Origin: Lewinellaceae bacterium
GTDB taxonomy: Bacteria; Bacteroidota; Bacteroidia; Chitinophagales; Saprospiraceae
NCBI GenBank assembly: GCA_020636315.1
Contig: JACJYA010000006.1
Span: 1 to 64,000, forward strand
Length of the DNA: 64,000 nt
Direction of reading: 5' to 3'
In this document: one piece after another, positions 27,073 to 34,480 of the stretch
Layout: every line of letters begins with the position of its first letter
How positions within the stretch are numbered: the first letter of the stretch is position 1
The notes under the pieces: model-generated
Database searches by the model: none
Told to the model about the DNA's origin: nothing
What the model saw: only the letters and a program-made list of their open reading frames with translations
Position numbers and translations under genes: made by a program

Positions 27073-28160
27073 GGCCTATTAATTTTTTCTAGCAGGCCGA
27101 ACAGGCTTTGCCGGATCTTATTGAGCTCAATATTGGCATCAGATTGAGTTTGTATTCCTGCCTCGTTATCTCTCTTCCAGGTATTGAACCGGGATGACAA
27201 CAATAAAGCTTCCGTATGGAAACTGGTATGTAAGGCCAGTCCCTCTAATCGGTTGAACGCTTTTCCCAGTTCGCCGTTTACAACCAGCTTTTTTACTTCC
27301 TCAATTGCTTCCTTGGATATTGCTTCTCCCTTTCCATTTACCTGTTCAGCTAATTTCCTTAGCATACCCTCTTTTTCCAGCCGGTCAAACAGCCGGTCAA
27401 AAAGGCCCAGTTCCTTATCCAGGAATTGTATCTTGAACTGATGGATCAGGAAGTTCTTTGCCTGGGGGTCAGAGATATCTGTATTCAAAGCAAACTTGGA
27501 GCTTTCTTTTTCGGCCAGTAATTGGATCAAAAGCTGTGAGTACCATTTATTGAAGTCAAAACCCAAAAAAATAAAGGAACGGGCATCTTTCAGTTTATTC
27601 CTTATTTTTTGAGGAAGGCCCGCCGGTATAATGGAACCAAGGAACTGAAAGAGGTCATCGTAGTCCAGCAAAAGTGATTCTTCTTCCCGGATAGATCCGA
27701 AAATATTGTAGATCAAAGGGTTTTGGGCTGTAGGGGCCTCAATTTGGCCGTTCGCTTTACCATTGAAACAAAAGTGGCTGAACTGATGAGCAATCCCGGC
27801 CTTTTCAGCAAAGTCCGAAAGCAAGGTATCCGGATTGAGGGAGATGATCAACGGAAGCGGAAGCTGAAGGATCTTTTCCAGAAGCCCATCTTTTATTTCT
27901 TCTTTTTTGGGATAGATATACTTCAAGCGGCCGGCAGCCCGGTTTTTTGAATTCTTATCCCGAAATAAAAAAAGGCTTACATTGGAATAGTAATATTCAA
28001 TAAAGCCGGAATGGTTTTCCAGAATTTTTTCGTGAACGTATTTAGCTATGGGCTTTCCTTCAATTTGGATGATCTCAGGGCCGACAAGAAGAATACACTT
28101 TTCGTCTTCGATATCATAGAGTATATCTTCAAGTATCGCTTCTTCGGATAGTTTGGGCAT
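27069..28160 (-). CDS. SIR2-like protein with C-terminal EAD11 domain, probable effector of the nSTAND operon
   Basis: The ATG at 28160 is preferred. A GTG-started extension to 28289 is open but runs into a palindromic element. The 363-residue protein has a divergent SIR2-like fold: I-L-L-V-G-P-E-I (residues 23-30) where sirtuins have a G-A-G loop, L-I-I-S-L-N-P-D (104-111) in place of T-T-N-Y-D, Y-N-I-F-G-S-I (151-157) in place of L-H-G-S, and F-I-F-L-G-F-D-F (196-203). The catalytic His appears to be Phe, so NADase activity is not assured. Residues about 285-360 match Effector-associated domain 11 (E-E-V-K-K-L-V-V-N-G-E-L, then L-L-S-S-R-F-N). EADs recruit effectors to nSTAND ATPases. Cytoplasmic. 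The stop overlaps the ATPase start (ATGA). Confidence 0.75.
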   Translation of the reverse strand: MPKLSEEAILEDILYDIEDEKCILLVGPEIIQIEGKPIAKYVHEKILENHSGFIEYYYSNVSLFLFRDKNSKNRAAGRLKYIYPKKEEIKDGLLEKILQLPLPLIISLNPDTLLSDFAEKAGIAHQFSHFCFNGKANGQIEAPTAQNPLIYNIFGSIREEESLLLDYDDLFQFLGSIIPAGLPQKIRNKLKDARSFIFLGFDFNKWYSQLLIQLLAEKESSKFALNTDISDPQAKNFLIHQFKIQFLDKELGLFDRLFDRLEKEGMLRKLAEQVNGKGEAISKEAIEEVKKLVVNGELGKAFNRLEGLALHTSFHTEALLLSSRFNTWKRDNEAGIQTQSDANIELNKIRQSLFGLLEKINRP

Positions 28161-28235
28161 AGGTTTAAAATCTGTTGGCAATCCTGAAAATGGCGAATGG
28201 GGTTGTTTTAAGGCCACCGCCAATGAAGGAGGCAC

Positions 28236-28404
28236 ATTTATAGTATGTTGAGAATTTACACTTTGGGCTGCTCTTGCCAAATTTTGCACTGCACTGCGTT
28301 GCTCTTCGGTCGCGTAGCTTCAGCTATGCTCCCTCCCAGCGCCTTGTTCAGAACAAAATTTGGCGGCGATCGCTCCAAAAGCAAATCCCCAACATACTCT
28401 AAAA
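28236..28404. repeat. MITE-like near-palindrome at the 5' side of the SIR2/nSTAND operon
   Basis: Arms of about 44 bases face each other: 28242-28285 begins agtatgttg and ends gccaaatttt, while the reverse complement of 28355-28398 begins agtatgttg and ends gccaaatttt, with roughly two thirds of the positions between them matching. The outer edge also matches in part (ttta at 28237-28240 and tttag on the reverse side). The core, about 70 bases, contains a small hairpin (gcgtagct with agctatgc). No clear target duplication was found. It covers the 5' 50 bases of the GTG-started frame, so it supplies either the promoter region or the leader of the operon. The flanks to 28594 hold nothing else but a short hairpin. 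Confidence 0.65.
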
Positions 28405-28562
28405 ATAGGTATTTTTTTGATATTCCAAGTTGTGGTAAAAATTCAAGCGGAGATTTTCCTTAATGTTATTTCATCCGCTTGCGGGTTTCATCATTTTCGT
28501 TTTTATGCCGGGCCGAAATCCTGGGGTCAGGAATATTACCCGGCCGGTATGATTTGAATAAC

Positions 28563-28582
28563 TTATCTTAGGCTTAAGATAA
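28563..28582. promoter_or_regulatory. Short hairpin just upstream of the amidohydrolase start
   Basis: ttatctta (28563-28570) and taagataa (28575-28582) are perfect reverse complements around a four-base loop, 12 bases before the amidohydrolase ATG. It could act as an operator or structure in the leader. Confidence 0.3.
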
Positions 28583-28594
28583 AACGAAAAAATC

Positions 28595-30253
28595 ATGCGC
28601 CTGCTGATCCTTCTTGTTTTTGCATCCCTGACTTTCTACGCCTGTCAGCCTTCCGGCCCGGTAGCCGATACCATCTACCATAATGCCAGGATCTGGACAG
28701 GAGATTCGAAACAGCCTTCTGCCTCTGTTTTGGGGGTAAAGGACGGAAAGGTGCTGTTTGTCGGCGAAGATTACGAGGGCTATCAGGGCCCGGAGACGGA
28801 GCTGATAGACGTCGAAGGCCGCCTGCTGATTCCCGGATTCATCGACAACCACACTCACTTTCTGGAAGGCGGCTTCCAGCTGGCCAGCGTGGAATTGCGT
28901 TCTGCCCAAACGCCGGCGGAATTCATTCAGCGCCTGGCCAATTTTGCCGGTCAACTGCCCGATGACGGCCGCTGGATCACCGGCGGCAATTGGGACCACG
29001 AGGCCTGGGGCGGAGAGCTGCCCCGCCGGGAGTGGATCGACAGCGTGTCGGCCGGCCACCCGGTTTTTGTTTCCCGCCTCGACGGGCACATGGCCCTGGC
29101 CAATACTCAGGTACTGGAGCTGGCGGGCATTACCAGAGATACTCCCGATCCACAAGGAGGTACGATCGTCAAGGATACCCAAACCGGCGAGCCTACCGGT
29201 ATTCTGAAAGACGAGGCCATGAGCCTGGTGTATCCCGTCATGCCCGATCGCACCGAAGCGGAGCTCGACGAAGCCCTGCAACGCGCCGTACAGCACGCCC
29301 TTTCCCTGGGCGTCACCCAGGTGCACGATGTGAGCAGCTTCGGCGGCTGGACGGACCTGGCCACCTACCGCCGGGCTCATGAGAAAGGGGAACTTCCCAT
29401 GCGCATTTACAGTTTCGTGCCCATCAGCAGTTGGGGCCGGCTGGCGGACTATGTGGCGGAGAACGGGACCGGCGACGATATCCTCCGCTGGGGCGCCCTG
29501 AAGGGCTTCGTTGATGGCTCCCTGGGCTCGACCACTGCCTGGTTCTACGATCCGTATGATGATGAACCGGAGACATCAGGCCTGCTGGTCAGTGACACCC
29601 TCGAATTGCGCAAGTGGATACTGGCTGCCGACTCCGCCGGCCTGCAAATCGGCGTGCATGCCATTGGCGACCGCGCCAACGACTGGCTGCTCGGCGTTTA
29701 CGCCGAGGCCATCGAAAAGAACGGCCAGCGGGACCGTCGCTTCCGCATCGAGCACGCCCAGCACCTCACCCGGGAGGCCATCCCGCGGTTCGCCCAGTTG
29801 GGCGTCATCCCTTCTATGCAACCCTACCACGCCATCGACGACGGCCGCTGGGCGGAGAAGCGCATCGGCCCGGAGCGGATCAAAACTACCTATCCCTTCC
29901 GCTCCCTGCTGGATGCCGGCGCCCCCCTCACTTTCGGCTCCGACTGGACGGTAGCCCCGCTCAACTCACTGGAGGGCATCTACGCCGCCGCTACCCGCCG
30001 CACCCTCGACGGGGCCAATCCCGGCGGCTGGGTGCCGCAGGAGAAGATCAGCGTGGAGGAAGCCCTGCGCTGCTATACGGATGCCAACGCTTACGCAGGT
30101 TTCCAGGAGGATAAACTTGGAAAATTGAAGGAGGGACACCTGGCCGATTTCGTGATCCTGTCGGATAACCTCTTTGAGATCCCTCCCGAGCAGATCAAAG
30201 ACGTGGAAGTGGTAAGGACGGTGGTGAATGGGGAGGCGGTGTATGTGAGGTAG
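28595..30253 (+). CDS. Amidohydrolase of the YtcJ type, lipoprotein
   Basis: A 552-residue protein with a lipoprotein signal (F-Y-A-C-Q, Cys17). It is a metal-dependent amidohydrolase of the YtcJ/N-substituted formamide deformylase group: H86-T-H88 in D-N-H-T-H-F, then metal-ligand regions H-A-I-G-D-R near 352, E-H-A-Q-H near 379 and G-S-D-W near 446. Conserved A-R-I-W-T-G-D at 31-37 marks the N-terminal beta sandwich. As a lipoprotein it would act in the periplasm or on the cell surface. Substrate unknown. GC-rich compared with the AT-richer operon on its left. Confidence 0.85.
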   Translation: MRLLILLVFASLTFYACQPSGPVADTIYHNARIWTGDSKQPSASVLGVKDGKVLFVGEDYEGYQGPETELIDVEGRLLIPGFIDNHTHFLEGGFQLASVELRSAQTPAEFIQRLANFAGQLPDDGRWITGGNWDHEAWGGELPRREWIDSVSAGHPVFVSRLDGHMALANTQVLELAGITRDTPDPQGGTIVKDTQTGEPTGILKDEAMSLVYPVMPDRTEAELDEALQRAVQHALSLGVTQVHDVSSFGGWTDLATYRRAHEKGELPMRIYSFVPISSWGRLADYVAENGTGDDILRWGALKGFVDGSLGSTTAWFYDPYDDEPETSGLLVSDTLELRKWILAADSAGLQIGVHAIGDRANDWLLGVYAEAIEKNGQRDRRFRIEHAQHLTREAIPRFAQLGVIPSMQPYHAIDDGRWAEKRIGPERIKTTYPFRSLLDAGAPLTFGSDWTVAPLNSLEGIYAAATRRTLDGANPGGWVPQEKISVEEALRCYTDANAYAGFQEDKLGKLKEGHLADFVILSDNLFEIPPEQIKDVEVVRTVVNGEAVYVR

Positions 30254-30267
30254 GGAGATAAATTGAA

Positions 30268-30533
30268 ATGCGAATCCATGACCCGTCCTGTGACACCAGG
30301 GCTAAATAATAAATGTTCATTGCTTTCAAAAGCCTGAAAGGCTTACAAATAAATGCCCAGGGCAACGCCCTGGGGTGAGGTAGGGAGGTGTTTTTAGCCC
30401 TGTAAGGGCGACATAAACAGGGTGTCGCCCTTACAGGGCTAAAACTGGCTGCCATTTTGTTCCTGGGGCGGCGCCCCAGGCAATTATCTTTCACCCCTTT
30501 GGGTTTTGTTGCCATTTAGCCCTGGATTCGTAT
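30268..30533. mobile_element. MITE-like element A with 6-bp target duplication
   Basis: A 266-bp non-coding element. The left end begins atgcgaatcca; the reverse complement of the right end begins atacgaatccagggctaaat. A perfect 6-bp direct repeat attgaa borders both sides (30262-30267 and 30534-30539). The left arm has a 20-base interruption after gaatcca. Inside lie three hairpins: cccagggc/gccctggg at 30356-30374; a perfect 22-bp stem 30392-30413 with 30423-30444 around a nine-base loop; and cctggggc/gccccagg at 30462-30480. The same end sequence occurs in element B. It occupies most of the 417 bases between the amidohydrolase and the serine hydrolase; the rest (30540-30670) has no gene. 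Confidence 0.7.
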
Positions 30534-30670
30534 ATTGAAATACTATTGAAATGCATGGAAATGAGGCGTCATCTGGCACTTCCGGTAAACACTGCCGGGT
30601 TAGCCAACCAGAAGCCTGGCCGAAAACCCGGCAGGAAGGAATACTATTTTTTCAGTAAAACGAGAATCCA

Positions 30671-32104
30671 ATGAAAACTTTTATCTCCACACTTTTATTT
30701 CTGGCCCTGGCAACAGCCGCTTTTACGCAGGAAGAAGATAGTGATTATTTCGAACCCCTCCGCGCCATCGAAGCCTGGCTCGATGCCCAGCGCGATTACG
30801 AGAACATCCCCGGCATTTCTGCCGGCATCGTCCTGGACCAGGAACTGTTGTGGAGCGAAGGTTTCGGGTATTCGGACCTCGGAGCTGAAGTGGCCGCTAC
30901 GGATTCTACGATCTACAGCATCTGTTCCATTTCCAAACTGTTCACCTCTATTGCCATCCTGCAGTTGCGCGATCAGGGCAAGCTGGATCTCGACGATGAG
31001 TTACAAGAGCACCTCCCCTGGTTTAACCTGAAACAGGCTTATGAAGATGGAGGCCCCATCACCATCCGCTCTCTGCTTACGCATTCTTCGGGGCTGCCCC
31101 GGGAGTCGGACTATCCTTACTGGACGGACCCCACTTTCCCCTTCCCTACCAGCGATCAAATAAAGGAAAAGCTGGGTGAGCAGGAAACGCTCTACCCTCC
31201 TTCCACCTATTTCCAATACTCCAACCTGGGCATGGCCCTGCTGGGCGAGGTGGTGGCCGAGCTATCGGGCATGCCTTATGAGGATTACATTCAGAAGAAC
31301 ATTTTGGGCAAGCTCAACCTGAAAGATACCCGCCCGGAGATGCCGGAAGCCCTTCATCATGGCCAGCTGGCCACCGGCTACAGCATTGAATCCCGGGAGG
31401 GTGAACGGGAAGAACTGGCTTTTTTCCAGGCCCGGGGTATCGCGCCGGCAGCGGGCTTCTCCTCCACCGTCAAAGACCTGGCGGCTTTTGCCTCCTGGCA
31501 ATTCCGGGCGCTGGAGGAAAAAGATGCGCCGGTGCTCAATGGCAACACCCTTCGGGAGATGCAGCGCGTCCACTGGATGGATCCTGACTGGGAAACGAGC
31601 TGGGGGCTGGGCTTTGTCGTCAGCAAAACGGAGGACAACAAAACGGTGGTTGGCCATTCCGGCGGCTGTCCGGGCTATCTCACCCAACTGTGGATGATCC
31701 CTTCAGAAAAGGCAGCATTTATCGTGATGGTGAACGGGCTGGGCGTCAATGTCGGCCGGTATGCCACAAGTATGAGAAATATTTTCAAAGCCTACGAAAA
31801 GGCAAAGGAGGAGGAAGAAGTCCCGGAAGTGAACCTGGAAGACTACGCCGGGAAATATTACGGATTTTGGGCAGGCGAAGCCCTCGCCGTATCCTGGAAA
31901 GGAAAGCTGGCGGTTTTTTATCTGCGCAGCCAGGAACAGAAAAAGCCGGCGCTGGTGATGAAGCATAAAGAAGAGGACACTTTCTATCGCCTGCGCGACG
32001 ACGGCGAGCCGGGCGAGGAGATCCGGTTCGAGCGGAATGCAGAGGGGAAGGTGGTGCGCATGTGGCGGCACAGTAGTTTTATGGATAAGGTAGGAGGGAA
32101 ATAA
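30671..32104 (+). CDS. Secreted serine hydrolase, beta-lactamase class C fold
   Basis: A 477-residue protein with a signal peptide (hydrophobic start, cut near F-T-Q at 20). It belongs to the beta-lactamase/penicillin-binding protein C-like group: the S-x-x-K motif is S-I-S-K at residues 86-89; Y-x-N is Y-S-N in the F-Q-Y-S-N-L-G segment; and H-S-G-G-C-P-G near 332 stands for the third (K/H)-S/T-G box. A C-terminal beta-barrel-like extension of about 100 residues follows. Members act as esterases, D-aminopeptidases or carboxypeptidases; substrate is not readable. It stands alone between element A and a von Willebrand protein. Confidence 0.88.
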   Translation: MKTFISTLLFLALATAAFTQEEDSDYFEPLRAIEAWLDAQRDYENIPGISAGIVLDQELLWSEGFGYSDLGAEVAATDSTIYSICSISKLFTSIAILQLRDQGKLDLDDELQEHLPWFNLKQAYEDGGPITIRSLLTHSSGLPRESDYPYWTDPTFPFPTSDQIKEKLGEQETLYPPSTYFQYSNLGMALLGEVVAELSGMPYEDYIQKNILGKLNLKDTRPEMPEALHHGQLATGYSIESREGEREELAFFQARGIAPAAGFSSTVKDLAAFASWQFRALEEKDAPVLNGNTLREMQRVHWMDPDWETSWGLGFVVSKTEDNKTVVGHSGGCPGYLTQLWMIPSEKAAFIVMVNGLGVNVGRYATSMRNIFKAYEKAKEEEEVPEVNLEDYAGKYYGFWAGEALAVSWKGKLAVFYLRSQEQKKPALVMKHKEEDTFYRLRDDGEPGEEIRFERNAEGKVVRMWRHSSFMDKVGGK

Positions 32105-32196
32105 AATTCCTGGGCCATAAACTGTACCATTTTACATTTTCTGCATTAGGAGGGTAAATCCAAGATTCTCTTATCCCTTTAAAACTCCCATCAGTT

Positions 32197-34029
32197 ATGA
32201 AATGGCATACACTGAGCCTGATTTTTATTGCCTGTACCTTTCAAAACAGCTTTGCCCAAGCCTATAAATACGCCACGGGGATCGTGGTTGATGCAGAATA
32301 CGGCACTCCTTTATCCGGCGTGCACGTGCTCGTTCAGCACGCCAACGAAGGGGTGGTTACGGACAGCAATGGGGTGTTTACGATTGAATTATACATCGGC
32401 GAAGATACCCTGGTAGTGCGATACCCTGGTTTTTCCACACAACAAGTGCCCGTCCAACCGGATACTATGCGCATTGAGTTGGTTTACGAGATGGGGCTCG
32501 ATACTATCGCTACGTTTGATCCTGAAACCTATGAAGAAACCTATCAGGTTGTCCGTTACGAGCGCTCCTTCGGGCGGACTTTCCACCCGGCAGCGCCCCC
32601 TCAAACTGAGCACTGGAACACCGAAGACTACAGCCCCATTGAAGAGAACGGCGAGCGCGATGTGCTGAGCAGCCCCCTGTCCACCTTTTCCATTGATGTG
32701 GACCGGGCGTCCTACAGCAATGTCCGGCGATTCCTCAATGAGGGGCAGCTGCCTCCCGAGGATGCGGTAAGAGTGGAGGAAATGATCAACTACTTTTCCT
32801 ATAATTACCCGCTGCCGGAGCCGGACGGGCCGCCCTTTAGCGTATATACGGAACTGGCTGATTGCCCCTGGAACGAGGATCGCAAGCTGCTGCACATCGG
32901 GCTGCAGGGCAAAGTGATACCCGGAGAAGAGCTGCCGCCCAGCAACCTCGTTTTCCTGATGGATGTCTCCGGCTCGATGAGAGCGGACAACAAGCTGCCA
33001 TTGGCGAAGCAGGCCATGCGGCTGTTGGTGGAACAATTGCGGCCGGAAGACCGGGTGGCCATCGTGGTATATGCCGGGGCAGCCGGGCTGGTGCTCCCTT
33101 CAACGCCGGGTTCGGACAAGCCGGCCATTCTTCATGCGATCGACAAGATGGAAGCCGGTGGCTCTACAGCTGGCGGCGCCGGCATACAGCTGGCCTATCA
33201 GACAGCAAAGCAACATTTTATGGAGGGAGGGAACAACCGGGTCATCCTGACGACTGACGGCGATTTTAATGTAGGGATATCCAGCGACGGCGGCCTCACC
33301 CGGCTCATAGAGGAAAAGCGCAATGACGGCATTTTCCTGACCGTCCTGGGCTTCGGTATGGGCAACTATAAGGACAATAAGCTGGAGCTTCTGGCCGACA
33401 AGGGCAACGGCAACTACGCTTACATCGATAACCTGGCAGAGGCAGAGAAAGTATTTGTGAAAGAGTTGCCGGGCACGCTGTTCACCATTGCCAAAGATGT
33501 GAAGATACAGCTGGAGTTCAACCCCGGCGTTGTGCGCACCTACCGCCTGGTGGGCTACGAAAACCGGCTGCTCAACACCGAGGATTTTGCTGATGACGCC
33601 AAAGATGCCGGCGAAATAGGCGCCGGCCATACCGTGACGGCATTGTACGAGCTGGAAATGGCTCCTGCGGCAATATCACAGGCTGCTCTCCGCTATCAGG
33701 AACCGGGGCTGACCAAAGTAGCCCGCAAAGGGAAGGAACTAGGCTATCTCCAACTGCGCTATAAGTTGCCAGAGGACGAAGATAGCCAGCTGCTGTCAGT
33801 TGTAATAGAAAGCCGCTCTGCCGGCTTTCCGGAAGCAACCAATGACTTTCAGTTTGCCGCCGCCGTGGCGGCCTTTGGGATGAAGCTGCGCAAATCTCCT
33901 TTCAATAAAAAACTGCGCTTTTCTGATATCTACCGCCTGGCGGAGCAGGCCATCGGCAGTAATCCGAATGGGTACAGGAAGGAGTTTCTGGAGTTGGTGA
34001 AGCGGGCGGAAGGGTTTGTTTGGGAGTAA
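32197..34029 (+). CDS. von Willebrand factor A protein with carboxypeptidase-regulatory-like domain (YfbK type)
   Basis: A 610-residue protein with a signal peptide ending near S-F-A-Q (residue 21). Residues 24-95 form a CarboxypepD_reg-like domain (A-T-G-I-V-V-D-A-E-Y-G-T-P-L-S-G-V). A linker follows, then a YfbK-type leader (F-S-I-D-V-D-R-A-S-Y-S-N-V-R-R-F near 164-179) and the vWA domain from about 245 with the MIDAS motif D-V-S-G-S at 256-260. The C-terminal portion corresponds to the DUF3520 region. vWA proteins bind other proteins through a metal. Periplasmic or surface placement is predicted. Partner unknown; it is adjacent on the same strand to the serine hydrolase but separated by 92 bases. 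Confidence 0.88.
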   Translation: MKWHTLSLIFIACTFQNSFAQAYKYATGIVVDAEYGTPLSGVHVLVQHANEGVVTDSNGVFTIELYIGEDTLVVRYPGFSTQQVPVQPDTMRIELVYEMGLDTIATFDPETYEETYQVVRYERSFGRTFHPAAPPQTEHWNTEDYSPIEENGERDVLSSPLSTFSIDVDRASYSNVRRFLNEGQLPPEDAVRVEEMINYFSYNYPLPEPDGPPFSVYTELADCPWNEDRKLLHIGLQGKVIPGEELPPSNLVFLMDVSGSMRADNKLPLAKQAMRLLVEQLRPEDRVAIVVYAGAAGLVLPSTPGSDKPAILHAIDKMEAGGSTAGGAGIQLAYQTAKQHFMEGGNNRVILTTDGDFNVGISSDGGLTRLIEEKRNDGIFLTVLGFGMGNYKDNKLELLADKGNGNYAYIDNLAEAEKVFVKELPGTLFTIAKDVKIQLEFNPGVVRTYRLVGYENRLLNTEDFADDAKDAGEIGAGHTVTALYELEMAPAAISQAALRYQEPGLTKVARKGKELGYLQLRYKLPEDEDSQLLSVVIESRSAGFPEATNDFQFAAAVAAFGMKLRKSPFNKKLRFSDIYRLAEQAIGSNPNGYRKEFLELVKRAEGFVWE

Positions 34030-34039
34030 CGGTGTAGTT

Positions 34040-34378
34040 TCATGCTGCTTCTTCCTGTTCGTTGGCTTCGATCAGCTCATCGACCTCTTTTCGGTGGGAA
34101 CGATAGTAGGCCCAGGCATTTGCAAGGTCTTCAGCCCGCAGATGGGGATAGGCCTTGAGCAGGTCTATCTCACTGGCGCCCATTTTGTGCGCCTGGACCA
34201 ATACCCATACGGGTATGCGGGTGCGTACAATAGAGGCGGCGCCTCCCATCACACCGGGCTTACTATCAATACCTGGGAAAGATTCTCCCAGATCATTGGC
34301 CACCCATTGCAGCAATTGAGCTTTTTCCCCTCTGGGCAATCCGGCTATCATAGCTTCGACTTTTTCCAGCTCACTCAT
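34040..34378 (-). CDS. DUF433 protein (antitoxin-like, VapB45 type)
   Basis: A 112-residue cytoplasmic protein. The central part P-G-V-M-G-G, then R-T-R-I-P-V-W-V-L-V, then A-Y-P-H-L-R-A-E-D-L and A-W-A-Y-Y-R-S-H is a DUF433 domain, usually a helix-turn-helix antitoxin encoded next to a DUF5615 PIN-like toxin. No such toxin gene is visible on either side: the neighbours are a vWA gene and aspS. It is therefore an orphan or a stand-alone regulator. The ATG at 34378 (M-S-E-L-E-K) is chosen over a start six codons upstream. Confidence 0.75.
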   Translation of the reverse strand: MSELEKVEAMIAGLPRGEKAQLLQWVANDLGESFPGIDSKPGVMGGAASIVRTRIPVWVLVQAHKMGASEIDLLKAYPHLRAEDLANAWAYYRSHRKEVDELIEANEQEEAA

Positions 34379-34480
34379 AAACCTTGTTTTTATCAAAAAA
34401 ATGGCTTTTAGAAACTTACAGTTTCATGCGTATAAAATTAACCATTTTTTTGATGAGTTGGTTGCCGCCGGAAAATTGCG

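Noticed and set aside
28161..28289. GTG-started 43-residue N-terminal extension of the SIR2-like protein
   Set aside because: It runs into a near-palindromic element and does not resemble the start of the family; the ATG at 28160 begins with a more typical start region.
34040..34378. Complete toxin-antitoxin system with the DUF433 protein
   Set aside because: No DUF5615 or other toxin gene is encoded in the flanks; only the antitoxin-like member is present.
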